Shown here piece by piece: positions 34,607 to 46,761 of a DNA stretch of 64,000 nucleotides. The DNA lies in NCBI RefSeq assembly GCF_002127325.2, contig NC_035435.2, positions 132,348,904 to 132,412,903 on the forward strand, read 5' to 3'. The notes under the pieces are model-generated. The model was given only the letters and a program-made list of their open reading frames with translations. It was not told where the DNA came from and did no database searches. The stretch is from Helianthus annuus. Lineage: Eukaryota; Streptophyta; Magnoliopsida; Asterales; Asteraceae. Both the position numbers and the translations under genes were made by a program. The first letter of the stretch is position 1. Each line of letters opens with the position of its first letter.

Positions 34607-34640
34607 CCCGCGCCGCAACGCGGGCGGGTCTTAACCCTAG
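34607..34640 (+). mobile_element. Helitron 3' terminus with hairpin (plus strand)
   Basis: Hairpin CCCGCG (34607-34612), loop CCGCAA, CGCGGG (34619-34624), then CGGGTCTTAACCCTAG ending 34640, followed by T. A GC-rich hairpin about 15 nt before CTAG|T is the standard plant Helitron 3' end. The 5' end is not found. Confidence 0.75.
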
Positions 34641-35056
34641 TTGAAAATATAAAACTAAAAAAACGAGTATATCACCTAATACCATACCATAGTGGAATAT
34701 TTTAAAACCATTCACATACCCGAATGCTTTGGATTTGTTTGCCATCCTAGAAATTTCCACCACTTAAAAGGCTAAAACCGGCACTTGGGATCAGTAAATT
34801 TCCAGAATAAGAAGGTAATACTCTTTTATAGAAGAAATATCAAGATTGGCATATCAACGACCAAATGAGTTTTAAATTTCTACCCTCTTTTCACCACATG
34901 ACAAGAAAAACATTCAGTATTCCAACAACGTTTTTAGCACTTGATCAATTTCCAACAACTTTTAACTATCAACCGTTTTTAGCGCCAACCCTCTCTTTTC
35001 CTTTTCCCCTCTTCTGAATACAAACCGAATTCCCAAGTCAAACGGGAAGGAAATAC
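34641..35056. other. Region downstream of UBP14 (3' flank)
   Basis: AT-rich sequence between the Helitron end and the UBP14 stop codon. It must contain the UBP14 3' UTR and polyadenylation site (minus strand), but I cannot place them precisely. No ORF of interest. Confidence 0.5.
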
Positions 35057-38000
35057 TCAACTCTGAATCCTCTCGTAAAAGTAGAGGTATGCCATGTCTT
35101 TTGGAGGATTTTTAGATACGCCCACTTTATTATCGTTAAAAATCACCCACCTTCCTTCTTTGTACACGTGCGCTACATAGTGCCCGCACTGAGTCGAGGT
35201 ACCCATGTGACTCACCAGTCCAATCAGTCGGTATTCTGCAAGACAACAACATTAATATTCTTTGTCCATATACACTGAAAGCATAAAAAAAAAAAGTATG
35301 AGAGACTAACTTCCATCCCCATCGGATAATGTGGCATCCACACTACTTGATGTAGCAGCGTCCGCCGCAGCACTCGGGTTAAATATCCAATCTGTTGCCT
35401 TCTCAATGTCACCACCCTGTAGTAAACAAACAGATATATACGAATTCAAAAAATTTCGAGTAAAGTGCCATTTTCGTCCATGAGGTTTGGCCAGTTTTGC
35501 GACTTTCATCCAAAGGTTTGTTTTTCCGCATCTGGATCCAAAAGGTTTGAAATCTCGCCATTTTTATCCGGCTAGTTAACTCCATCCATATTTCTCCGGA
35601 AGGTCAGCGATATTTCCGTCTTTTTCGTTAACTTAAAGGGGAATTCGGTCTTTTTCACACATCTCCAGCGAGTTTACATAAACTGAAAAAGACCGAATTG
35701 CCCTTTAAGTTAGCAAAAAGGACAGAAATACCCCTGACTTAACGGAGAAATATGGATGGAGTTAACAAGCCGGATGAAAATGGCAAGATTTCAAACCTTT
35801 TGGATCCAGATGCGGAAAAACAAACCTTTGGACGAAAGTCGCAAAACTGACCAAACTCAGGGACGAAAATAGCGTTTTACTCAAATTTAAAAATAAAAAG
35901 AAAAAACAAAGAATCTTTACCGAAGCCTTCAGTGCCTTGCGAGCTATTTCTTCATCAAATCCAAAAGAGACCAGTGTAGCAACTTTTGATGGATCAACCT
36001 CGTTTTTTGCCTCTTTACGAATAGGAGCATCAATGTCTACACGGTTTAAAGTTTAAACAAGTGGAAGAAATTCCCATCAAAATATTGTTTAATCTTTAAA
36101 TAAATACGTACAACAAACAAATTTCGTAAATAAATAAATAAATAAATAACCTGGGTCATCCATGTGGGAAAGCAACCAGTTCATTGCCTCTTCCACCCCG
36201 GCATTTGAAGTATTGATTGCAGCTTTTTGACAATGAAGATGATTGAATCCCATTGAAGCAAGTTGAGAAACAATATCTTCATTAGGCAAAAGCTTTGTTG
36301 ACTCTTCCTCACCTCCTGCTACAACGAAATCACGAACACTAAAAATTAACTAAATTAAACTAACACTATATGATTATATTATATTATATATAGTAGCGTG
36401 AAATACCATCTTCAGGTAACAATTCTTCGCCTGGCTGAAGACCTTTGCTTCGCATGTGACTAATGTCTATGACATCATCGACGTCTATGTAGACATCTAA
36501 AACCGTAACCAAAAATGTCAACATTATTTTACAATAACTAAAAAAACTGTATAGAGATAGGCGTGTATGTATGTACCAAGCTTCTTTGGCACCCAACCAG
36601 TCTCCATAACAAATTTCCTCATATGCAGCACCAAATAATCGGGAAATGAAGTCAAACCGGCAGTTCTATTGGGAGGCCAAAAGCGGTAACAAATACAATA
36701 AGTCAAAAGGTCAAAAACAAGTTAAGAATTTAAAACAAGAAACATGCACATGAAGAATATCCACCTACAAAGGTGGGTTGGGTCCTTGGGTTGACGTGAA
36801 ACACATATTGTTCAAAACTAGTATTTTCACCCGACGGGCGTCGAAACTTAAAGTAACTCGAACTTATACCGTCATATATTTGACCCGACTCAATTTCGAA
36901 CAAAAATTTACGTCAAAACGTAGAACAACTGAAAACGCACATGAAAATAAGCACGAAAACGTATTATATTTGACCTGACTCGTTACCGAGAAAATTTGCG
37001 TCGAAACGTAAACGGTAAACCAACTTGGAATTAGAACGAAACGTACTTAAAAATAAGCACGTAAGAAAATAGTTTTTTTACGTTAAAATATGGTACCATG
37101 CATTGCGGCGGAGTCAAAACGTAAAGTAACTTGAATTTATACCGCCTAGTGGAAACGTATTATATTTAAACCCATTCATTTCCAAACAAAACGTAGACCA
37201 ACAAAAAATGTACATAATAATAACTAATAAGCACGAAAATGTATTATATTTGACCCACGTACATAAAAATTTCAACTTGTTTATAAATAATTAGTGTACA
37301 GATTATAAAATACGACTACAAAAACAATATTATTTAATTGATAGTCAAACTTGTTGAATAAAATAGCTTGGATTGAAATACACTTTTGGTGACTTCCAAC
37401 GCATATGACACATTCCCTTTGTAGCTAAATTTGTATAGTGGTCAAATCCGTAAAACTGATAATGAATACTGAAAATGTAGCAGAAAACAGAAAAGATTAC
37501 TTGATAGCAGTTGTTCTAGCTTTTAATGCAGTGCTATAGAAACCTTGCACCTCCTCTGGGTGAGAAAAGCTATCTAAGCAATCACTTAATGGCACCCTCG
37601 GGCGTACGATTTCATCTGAAGATCTGTTACGATAAAAAGAACATATTTCATGAATTGTGTGTTTTTTAAAAATATAAAAAGCCAGTAAAAAACGAAGGTA
37701 TATCTGGCTCACATGTCCTTTCCCTCTGCCTCTTTCTGCGCCTTCAGTTTGTGAAACTCTTCTAGCTCCTCTGAAATTAATAGAACCAGTAAGATAAATT
37801 AAAGATGGTTTCTGGTGAGTAAAAACTTAAATATCAAAGAAGATTTAGAGTAAAGTGTCATTTTCGTCCTTGAGGTTTGGCCAGTTTTGCGACTTTCATC
37901 CAAAGGTTCGTTTTTCTGCATCTGGATCCAAAAGGTTTGATATCTTGCCAATTTCATCTGGTTCGTTAAATCCATTTATTTTTCTCGTTAAGTCGGGTAT

Positions 38001-41000
38001 TTTCATCTTTTTGTTAACCTAAAGTTAGGAGACTTAACTTTTATTTAGTAAGGGTGTTTTAAATGTTTGTACATAAAGTGAAAAAGACCGAATTGCCCTT
38101 TAAGTTAACAAAAAAACAGAAATACCCCTGCCTTAACGGAAAAAATAGATGGAGTTAACGAGCCGGATGAAAATGGCAAAATATCAACCCTTTTGGATCC
38201 AGATGCGGAAAAATAAACTTTTGGACGAAAGTCGCAAAACTGGCCAAACCTCAGGGACAAAAATGGCATTTTACTCAAATTTAAATATTAAAAGAGATAA
38301 AACTCACTTTTGTTGGTAGCCTTCTCTAGTGGAATATTCAAGGAAAGAGTGTAGTCGTTTCTTTTATTGTAAGCAACCTTCCCAGAAGGGCACTGAAGGC
38401 GCTCTTCAATACCGAACTTGAAACTCCTTGCGGGATCTGCTTCGGGATTGCTGGCGTTAACCCGCTCAACTTGGTCAATTAAATGTAGAAAAAACTCGAG
38501 TGCATCCTATATATAATTCATTTTCAGTCATCTACATTAGAAATATAGTAACAAAAGATATGATAGGAAGAAAACGATGTTCGGAATATTTTGTAATACC
38601 TGTTGACGCATGGTTGAAAATTCGGGATGACTGGCTGCAATTACCGCCTTGAACATTCTGGGACGAATGCCTTCTTGTTTCTAACATAGCAACAGAAAAG
38701 ATACCATGTTAGTAGATAGATATTTACAAAAAAAAAAAGTTAGAATAGTATGAAAAAATAAATAAGGGTCAGACTTACAGCACTTGAAGATGAGTCCACG
38801 TCATCATTCTGGAGAATAAACAAGTGATGGTGAAGTCGCAATAAAAGAAAAAAATGCAATTTAATTCCGAAACTATTAATTACTATCATCAACATACATG
38901 CACTGCTGGAATAGAATATTGACCAGAAAGAAGACCATGAGCAAGTTTAGTTCTGCCAAACAAAGTAAAGAGAAAAACTTTAGAAAGTGATGCAAATTGC
39001 TCATAAATGGTAGTCAATTAAACGATTAATATGATAACAGCTTACAATTGCATATTCAGGTCTACAGTTGGATCAGCAGGAGCTATATCAAAAGCCGTTT
39101 TCAAACTTTGGTTCTTGTAGTATCTGGCAAAGGTAAAGACAAGATGACATGAAACATGAAGAAAACAAACAAGTAGAGAGATCATCAAAATGCAATAGTT
39201 TACAGACCGTGAGCAAAACGAATTAGTTGAGAAGATAACTTGCATAGTTGCAGCCAAATAGCAACTGCAGCAACAAAAAAAAAAAAAAAGATGGAACCAT
39301 GAGACATTAGCAAAAATGGCTATAGTTTTTAAAGAATATTTCATTAAAAAAAATATTTTTTTACCTGTTACCAAGATTAGTGAGTCCTGTATACCCGGGT
39401 CCAAAAAGTGGTTCAACTTCCTGCCCACTTTCTTGAATCCGATTCCAGTCAAAATTCGTATTCTGGTCAAGTTCCTTTTCAGCTGTTGTCATTTCTGTCT
39501 GAAAATTACATGAAGTCAGATATCAATGTCCTTATTTAACCATCCAAACAATGTTTATCAAGATTAGGGCTGCAAATGAACCGAACTTTCAACGAGCAGT
39601 TCGTGAACCATTCAGCGGGAAGTTTGTTTGTGTTAGTTCGTTAAATAAATGAACGATCGCGAACAAGAAATTTCGTTCTTTTAGTTAAAGAACGAACATG
39701 AATAGAGGAAGCGTTCGTTCATTTATGTTCGTTTGTGTTCTATGTAGTTAATATCCAGATATATCACCCAATATATCAGTGATATATCGGTTATCAGTCC
39801 CCTGCCGAGATATCGGTACAAAATATCAGTCAGAATATCGGTACCGATTATATCGGTGATATTGACCGATATTTTAACGATATTGGACCAATATTTGACT
39901 GATATATCACCGATTTTCCCGATATCAAGCGTTCGTTTATTTATGTTTGTTTGTGTTCTATGTAGTTAATATCCCGATATATCAGTGATATATCGGTTAT
40001 CAGTCCCCTGCCGAGATATCGGTACAAAATATCAGTCAGAATATCGGTACCGATAATATCGGTGATATTGACCGATATTTGAACGATATTGGACCAATAT
40101 TTAACTGATATATCACCGATTTTCCCGATATCAGTATCTTTCTTCTTACTTCTACCATTTGCCTTTCTTCTTATTGTTTTATTAGTGTTTTAAGTCTTAA
40201 TTGTTAGGTGTTAGTGTTTTAAGTCTTAGTGAGTTCCTACTTGCTACAATTGTTAGTGTTTTGCAAGTTACAAAAGGTTAAATTGTTAATAGCAGGAGAG
40301 TATACTGAATTGTTAGTGTTAAATTTTTATATATATAAATTTAGCACGATTTTAAAATTACCAATATCCTACCGATATCCCACCGCAATAACCGATATCT
40401 CAAATATCAGTACTTGACCGATATCCGATATTTTACCGCATTAACTACTTAGTTTGTGTTCGATAGTTCATTAGTGTTTTCAGATTTTATATATTATTTA
40501 AATACTTCAAAATTCTGACAAATAAAATATTTGGCAAGTATCAGTGTTTTATATATTTTGTTCATGAACACTTGTTTGTGTTCGTTTGTTTCCATATGTG
40601 TTTATGAACATTAGGTTGTCTTCATGTTCGTTTGTTTGTTTTGTTACCTAAAATTAACAAACAAAAACAAACGAACATGAACATGTTCATTTACTTAATG
40701 AACAAACACGAACATAAAATCTTGTTCGGTAAGTGTTCATGAACAATTCGTGAACACATATATTTCGTTAACAAACGAACATGAACAAGGTCTTGTTCGT
40801 GTTTGCTCGGTTCGTTTGCAGCCCTAATCAAGATACCACTATCAAAAACTCAAACAGTCAAATTCGCCACTAGAAATTGTCAAAACTTTAAAAGCAAAAT
40901 GATTCACAAAAGTATTAAATAGCATACAAATGCTATTCTAGCTTTTAGAAAACTGGAATACCAATAAAACATAACCATGCATATAAATTGTAATCAATGC

Positions 41001-43041
41001 CTCTTATTATTTGAAATGTTAGGGGATTTCCTCAAGAGACTATAATACACAACCAGACTCAATTTCTAACAACAAAAACATATGATCTACGTAAATCAGT
41101 TCATGAGATACAATCTGCACAGATACAAAAAGCAAAAAGAATTATTATACTTACCTTCTGCAAGGAGGAAAAATCGATACCAAAAAACGCCAGATGCTCA
41201 GCCAGAAGAGGATCAGTCACACTGTCATCCTCCGGATAAGAAAAAACATCTGAGCTGCCATAATATAGAACTCAAAATTATATTTGAAAAAACATATAAC
41301 GCTTGCACTAATCATATGTGATGTAGAATCACCAATGGGCATGATGACATTACCTGCTCCTTCCAGATCAGAAGTTATTGTTCCAAGCTTAACAGCAAGC
41401 GGATAATGAGTTTCATTGTAATGTTCAACAGCATGGTTATTACCACCACTGCCATCCCAAAGTTTCCGCCCACAAAGAATCATTCCATCCGTTAAATTCA
41501 ACCACAGATTCTCAGTTTTGTCACACTTGGCACATTTCCATCCAGATGGAGGAATTCTGACACCATTATCTATCTGTTTTAAAGTCAATGCATGTTGACT
41601 AACTTGCTTTTTATCAGCTGTCCATGATGCAATTTGCTCCTTACGTTCAGCACCCTCCGCAATTAAAATTGCATCAACTGCCAACCTTACCTGTTACGAA
41701 AACATGAATTAACCTTTTGTAGACAACACACAAAAGGAAAATAAAATTATTTCAAGTGATGAACTAAAAGTGTTAAAGAAAAACCTTTTCGGGCAATGCC
41801 ACTGACGGAAAAGGCAACGTTGCGTAATCTGGTAATATTACTATGCTGTAAGTTTCATCGTATTCGGGTTCTTGGTTATCAAATCCTCCATCAATACCTA
41901 CAAAAGTAAGCCGTATATATAGAATCAAAATCAACAAGTGCAAGTTGAATTTTGACACATGCAATACCTATAGCCAAGAGCGTAGGTTTCTTCAAAGGTC
42001 TATCTTCAGGAATCGGTTTTTTGGTTTGCTCTATGTGCAGATAAACTGGGTTACCCGTTTTCTCGAAATTCCAACCAACATAGTCCTTCCCAAAGGCAAG
42101 AAACGTGTTCATATCCACAAACAATCCACCTTCTGAACTCTGAAGAAAGAGAAACACAAATATAAGAATTCAAATATTACTTTCCAGTTTAAGATAAAAT
42201 AAATACGAATCTAGTATTTAAGAAACTGTTAAAACCAATGATTTGCTGACATTACGGTTCAAAGCAAGAATATAATATTACTCCAATCTAAAAAACTCGG
42301 ATATTACTTTCCTATTTAAGAGTTGCACAGATTTTTTTTTACTCTTCAAGAAGACAAGAACCGATTTCTAACCGCGCGAACTAAGCTTCATACCAAATTA
42401 CAACAAAATACATATGTTCGGCATCATAAGTATGATCCGTACCTTCCGAAATTAAACTCACAACACATCATTATGCACATATGCAAAACAATTATATCAT
42501 CACACCAAACCCTCCAGTTACAATCTAGTCAAAAAATTAACCTCCACATAACTAAAACCTACAAACATTCCTAATTATCTACTTTCATAAGCCATATTTC
42601 AGTATTTCACACATCATAACACTCTTGCATCCAAAAACAGTTGCAATTAACATCTAAAATCATAAAATAGCACAGTTTCACAACAAATCATAAACAAACA
42701 TGCATACAATTGTTATAAACCCTAACAGTTTCACTACAAATCATAAACAAAACATGCATACAGTTATTAAAAACCCTACATGTTACACAATTTCACTACG
42801 AAACATGCATACAATTATTATAAACCCTAATTTCACCCAAACAGACACCGCACAAAACCCTATTTAATCCAAAAGTTCATAAACCTAGTTTAGAAAACCT
42901 AAAAAACGAAATAAACGAAAAGCTAAAGTGAAAACTCACCGGAGTGTGGAAACTGATGCAGCATTCCTGTTTGTAAATGCGATTTGTAGGTTCGGGAATA
43001 CGAACTTTTGACAGATTCGATCGGAGAAGTTCCAGTTCCAT
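35057..43041 (-). CDS. UBP14: Ubiquitin-specific protease 14 (UBP14/USP5 type), 20 coding exons, 793 aa
   Basis: Cysteine deubiquitinase that in plants and animals disassembles unanchored polyubiquitin chains, recycling ubiquitin in cytosol and nucleus. Coding exons in transcript order: 43041-42940, 42139-41968, 41897-41785, 41690-41354, 41249-41155, 39498-39365, 39264-39208, 39123-39046, 38952-38898, 38808-38779, 38680-38600, 38506-38308, 37770-37713, 37623-37501, 36665-36577, 36496-36407, 36318-36151, 36036-35921, 35416-35311, 35235-35057. All introns are GT-AG and phases agree; the total is 2382 nt. Arabidopsis UBP14 has a similar length. ZnF-UBP domain: Cys182, Cys185, Cys202, His215, His219. 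Catalytic Cys box [13 protein letters not shown] with Cys319; His box GHYVAH with His753. Two UBA domains at about 614-660 and 661-712 (MGF and FGF loops). The start ATG is chosen because [18 protein letters not shown] matches the family N-terminus; an upstream in-frame ATG at 43170 is in the 5' UTR. Confidence 0.93.
35458..35882. mobile_element. Mutator-like MITE in a UBP14 intron
   Basis: 425-bp near-perfect foldback from GAGTAAAGTGCCATTTTCG to its complement ending TTTTACTC, between exons 18 and 19 of UBP14. The inner part also folds (GACCGAATT against AATTCGGTC). It belongs to the same family as 37848-38276. No clean target duplication: flanks are AAATTTC and AAATTTAAA. Confidence 0.75.
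36818..37330 (-). mobile_element. Helitron-like fragment in a UBP14 intron (3' end at 36818)
   Basis: Read on the minus strand, the block ends in a short hairpin (CCCG/CGGG around 36830-36838) and then ATACTAG followed by T, a weak Helitron 3' terminus. The body shares reversed motifs with 33650-34600 (CGTTTTGACGTAAA-like, GTCAAATATAATACG-like). It lies between UBP14 exons 14 and 15. The right edge is uncertain. Confidence 0.45.
37848..38276. mobile_element. Mutator-like MITE in a second UBP14 intron
   Basis: 429-bp foldback with the same GAGTAAAGTG.CATTTTCG termini and same internal sections (CATCTGGATCCAAAAGG and its complement) as the copy at 35458. It is located between exons 12 and 13. 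Divergence between the two copies suggests separate insertions. No clear target duplication. Confidence 0.75.
39565..40826. mobile_element. hAT-like element with 8-bp target duplication in a UBP14 intron
   Basis: Terminal inverted repeats open TAGGGCTGCAAATGAACCGA and close TTCGTTTGCAGCCCTA. Identical 8-mers ATCAAGAT flank it at 39557-39564 and 40827-40834. An 8-bp duplication with TAGGGCTGCAA-type ends indicates the hAT superfamily. The 1262-bp element is non-coding and lies between UBP14 exons 5 and 6. Subterminal GTTCGTTTGTGTTC motifs occur in both orientations. Confidence 0.8.
39711..40131 (+). repeat. ~210-bp direct duplication rich in GATATATCGG motifs
   Basis: Copy 1 is about 39711-39928, copy 2 about 39929-40131. 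Both open GCGTTCGTT and run through ATATCGGTACAAAATATCAGTC to TTTTCCCGATATC. Copy 2 lacks a few bases around TATCACCCAATA. The repeat is full of short palindromes (ATATCGGTGATAT type). Confidence 0.8.
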
Positions 43042-43408
43042 CAGATTTGCTTTGAGTGATGAATTGATTGAAGGATTGTATGAATGTGTGTTCGAATTTG
43101 CGCCCAAAAGGAGAATTCGACCTCTGTGTGTTTGTGTGTGTTTTCTTGGAAAGCAGGGCTTCTTGTTCAATTTCTACACGCCAAAATAAAAGTATCGGCT
43201 TTTGTTTTCTTCACTTTAGGCCCTTGTAATTTGAAGACTTCTGCAATAAGCATCCTTTAGAAGATTTAGTAATTTAAGAGATATGTGGATATTATTGACT
43301 ATGTTAGTTTGTTAAAAGGTATTCATGTAAGTTTTTTTTTTTCTTATCATTCTGATTTTTATATGATTTTATGTTTTTAGATTGGAACATCTATCTATAT
43401 ATACTATA
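43042..43408 (-). promoter_or_regulatory. UBP14 5' UTR and proximal promoter
   Basis: The 367 bp between the UBP14 start codon and a Helitron terminus at 43409. The first ~150 bp upstream of the ATG are open and non-repetitive, consistent with 5' UTR. I see no unambiguous TATA box on the minus strand. The Helitron insertion makes this the maximum native proximal promoter still next to the gene. Confidence 0.45.
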
Positions 43409-43438
43409 CTAGGTTATCACCCGGGTGGCGACCCGGGT
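43409..43438 (-). mobile_element. Helitron 3' terminus with strong hairpin (minus strand)
   Basis: Read on the minus strand: ACCCGGGT, loop CGCC, ACCCGGGT (43438-43419), then GATAACCTAG ending at 43409, followed by T. The element extends to higher coordinates; its 5' TC end is not located. The region to its right contains intron-bearing gene fragments, as is common in gene-capturing Helitrons. Confidence 0.75.
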
Positions 43439-44117
43439 AGGAAAATACAAATTACATTAATTATAAGTGTATCAATAAAAGTAATGCAAATAAAGTGTTA
43501 TTAGGTATGAATTTTTCTTTATAAGCCGTGTACAAAAACATCAAGAAAAAGACAAATAATTTTACATTTACAAATTACTAAAAGTAACATGAGATTAGTC
43601 CACTCTTAATTATCGATCTTCGCAATGGGCGTATTTGAAGCTGTAATAAAATTTAAAAATGACTTTAATAATATAGTAATCATATAAACAAAAATGAAAT
43701 TAGCTTACAACCAAGAAAAACAATGAGAAATTTTGTTTTTTTAGTTTTGGTAATGATAAGCAAAAAATAACAGTAACACAATCAGCTACCTCTAGGTGTT
43801 TGTCCAACATAATGACGTATGTTGTCGTATAGGCTATCACTTGGCAATTGTGATTTGTGGTTGACAAATTGTTAACTTGTTACAATTTTGGGTTTGCAAA
43901 AGCCTTTTAATCAATGTATCAAAAACCCATAAGCCCAATCAATTTATCATTCACTTGCAATATGTAGTATCTTTTCACTTACAATAGTGGAAATGCACAC
44001 GCGTTGCCGTGGGTAATTATGTTTTCTAGACGCACGTTGCTTGACGGCTTTCACATAATTTATTTCTAATATCAATTTGGTAAGACAACTAATATATCAT
44101 TTCACACAAAAAAACAA
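43439..44117. other. Helitron body or intergenic, no gene
   Basis: AT-rich with only short, unsupported ORFs. No recognisable domain. Confidence 0.5.
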
Positions 44118-44378
44118 GGCAAATTGGAAAATAATAATCCCACCATTGTGAAATTGGCCAATAATAATCCCAAGTCAGGAATTAGCCACTAATAATCCCA
44201 CCTCGTTCATTTTCGGAAAATAATAATCCACCGACACTAAACGACAAAAGTGCCACGTCAGCATTTGGAGTATTATTTTCCAAAAATGGACGAGGTGGGA
44301 TTATTGGTGGCTAATTCCTGACTTGGGATTATTATTGGCCAATTTCACAATGGTGGGATTATTATTTTCCAATTTGCC
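44118..44378. mobile_element. Foldback MITE (261 bp) with 9-bp target duplication
   Basis: Near-perfect inverted repeats of about 100 bp per arm, starting GGCAAATTGGAAAATAATA and ending with its complement. It is flanked by AAAAAACAA at 44109-44117 and 44379-44387. Nine-base duplication points to the Mutator superfamily. Arms share the ATAATAATCCCA motif repeated several times. Confidence 0.82.
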
Positions 44379-44387
44379 AAAAAACAA

Positions 44388-45505
44388 TTGACTATAAACC
44401 AAAGAATTTTTAGAAATGTAATTTGGATCAGGTAGTAACATTTTGGAAATAAAACATCCCAAGTTGAATAGTGGACCGCGAACGGTATTTGATTTTGGAG
44501 CTCTATAACTGCGTAGCTTTGAACCAACACTCTTAACCTCACATGCCCTTTGAAGGCTCGCAACTTTCTTCGTGCCTAATAACAACCAAAATCTTTGTAT
44601 TAGCGTATTTAAAATGAAATGATATAACAGTTTTAAGCGGAGTTTACTCAGAAAATATTAGCAAGAAACGCCAAAAAGTTGCCTGAACCTTAATGGCGGT
44701 GACTTCTTTAGATTAACCTTAGAAACATCTAAAAGTTGTTGCTGCTGCTACACTTGAGGTATAACCAGGTTTGCTCGGTTCATTCATTCTCTGGTTTTGT
44801 GGGCTTCTTCTGCTCAACCTCTGGTTTCGTATTCAGTGTCACATAGGGGCAACATAGATCATATCAAAGATTAGGTAAAGTATCAATATTACCAAAACAG
44901 TTAAATGACTATCCTATCATACTACAAAGAAGAAGTATCAAGGAAAGTTCAAAATAAACCCAAGATGAGCATGCGTATGAGAAGAGAAAAATAACCTACT
45001 TAAAGATATGAAATAACCATCTGCATGTGGCTTAGCTGATAGGCTTTTCCTAACTTGACCTGCATCCATGTGCATCAAAACCTTTAAATGAACATGATAC
45101 TTGAATTCAAACAACTACATAAAATAAAACTTGTTAGATCTCAAGAAATGTATTATGTATAACGTTCAAAAAGTAATAATAAATTTTATACAATTAAAGT
45201 TTGGGATATTGTTATGTAGGCCCACCCAAGTATAGATTTGGTTTCAGTTATGATGATTCTGGCATCGAAAAAACTTGTCGAAAAATTGTAAAATGACAAA
45301 TGCCCCTAAATTTAAAGATTCTTTCACATCTAAATTTGTATAATGACTAAAAATGTCCCCTGAATCTACTCAAATATTATGACAATCCATCATTGTGCAT
45401 AAGTTTTAAACTTTTACATGTTGGATCTAATATACTCTCTTTCGTTATGGGATATCATTTTAACATATACGTAATTGGTCATTGCTTTCAACTTTTAGAT
45501 CATTA
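44388..45505 (-). other. Possible captured gene fragments, unidentified
   Basis: Minus-strand stretches with codon-like character, such as 44460-44585 (TKKVASLQRACEVKSVG) and about 45000-45085 (HMDAGQVRKSLSAKPHADG), are separated by intron-like AT-rich sequence. I cannot assign a family. They may be exons of a gene captured by the Helitron ending at 43409. Confidence 0.3.
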
Positions 45506-45853
45506 GGGTGAACGGAGTGGGGGCGGCAAACCCACTCGGTACCGACCCCACTCCACTGCCAACCTGTTTACCGATCAACATTTACTGAAATGGGGGGGGG
45601 GGGGAGGGGGGAATTCGGTGAAGGTTCTCCGACGCGGTGAAGGGAGGGAAAGGGGGAGAGAGAGGGTGTGTGGTGGGGTCCATTGCTTCTCAACCAATCA
45701 CACATTTTTCTTTCTTTTAAATAGTTTACCTAAACCCCATTAGGTAAACACCGCCAATGTTTTTTAGCATTAGGTAAACAATTGACATGACGCTATACGA
45801 TTGGATGATTTGGGAGTTTACCTATTCCAAGTGTTCAATCACTCCCTTCACCC
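45506..45853. mobile_element. PIF/Harbinger-type MITE with TTA duplication
   Basis: Termini GGGTGAACGGAGTGG and CACTCCCTTCACCC are inverted repeats. TTA flanks both ends (45503-45505 and 45854-45856). The 348-bp interior holds a G-rich tract (about 45593-45612) and GTTTACC motifs in both orientations. Non-coding. Confidence 0.75.
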
Positions 45854-46761
45854 TTATAAAGGAAAGACAAACCTTATTGTTTTACTTTATGTTAGAGAAG
45901 TTGTTGGAGTTGAGGCGATGGCAGTCTGGTTGCATCATTGGCTGTGGCTGCAACTTTGGGAAAATTGACCTCTTACTAATATATTAAAAAAAACTTTGTT
46001 TTCTAGCCAATTACTCCTCAAGCAATAAATTTTCTTTAAATATAAACAATAAAATTTTTACATAAAATTTTTAAATATAAACAATAAAAAAAATTACCTC
46101 AGTTTCATAGCCAATTACTCCTCATACAGCTGCAACATTGACCATTAATATTTGTTGTGGGTCGTACAAGAGAATTGCAAAATCCTACGAAAGAGAAGTA
46201 ATAGAAATTTAAACTTCAATGAACATAAACCTAAAAAGCTAACTGTGATTTTCTATGTCCAAAATTAATCAAATGCCTGATTTTAAAAAGACTCTTTTAA
46301 TTGCAACTTTACAATTTCAAGAGAACCCATTTACATTCTCAAAAATTGATTATCCAAGTAATCATATTCCAACATATTACATACCTAATCCAATTTGATA
46401 AATTGAAAAGGCTACTCTTTGCTTATTGATGTAGTTATTTCGCTAAAATTGAATTAAGCCATCACCGGAAACCCAATAAAGAACAAATCACAGGTAAAAA
46501 AAAGTTATATTTAAAGAATGGAAAAATACAAATTCAAGTTTTGATTGACACCTCAATAGAACGATTGAATGAACATGCTTATGTTATTTTTAATGAAGTC
46601 GTGAACTACAAACCAATTCTACATTCATAATCAAGAATCGAAAGAAGAGTGGCGATTCAGAAACACACAACACATGGGCCGCATATAAATAAACCCTTCA
46701 TATAAGTAAAAAACTAAAACAAAAACAATGAATGGCACTCGTAAACCACAAAACAACGCAC

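Noticed and set aside
36089..37712. Several separate small minus-strand ORFs between 35.2 and 42.2 kb
   Set aside because: They are exons of the single UBP14 gene extended into introns, not independent genes.
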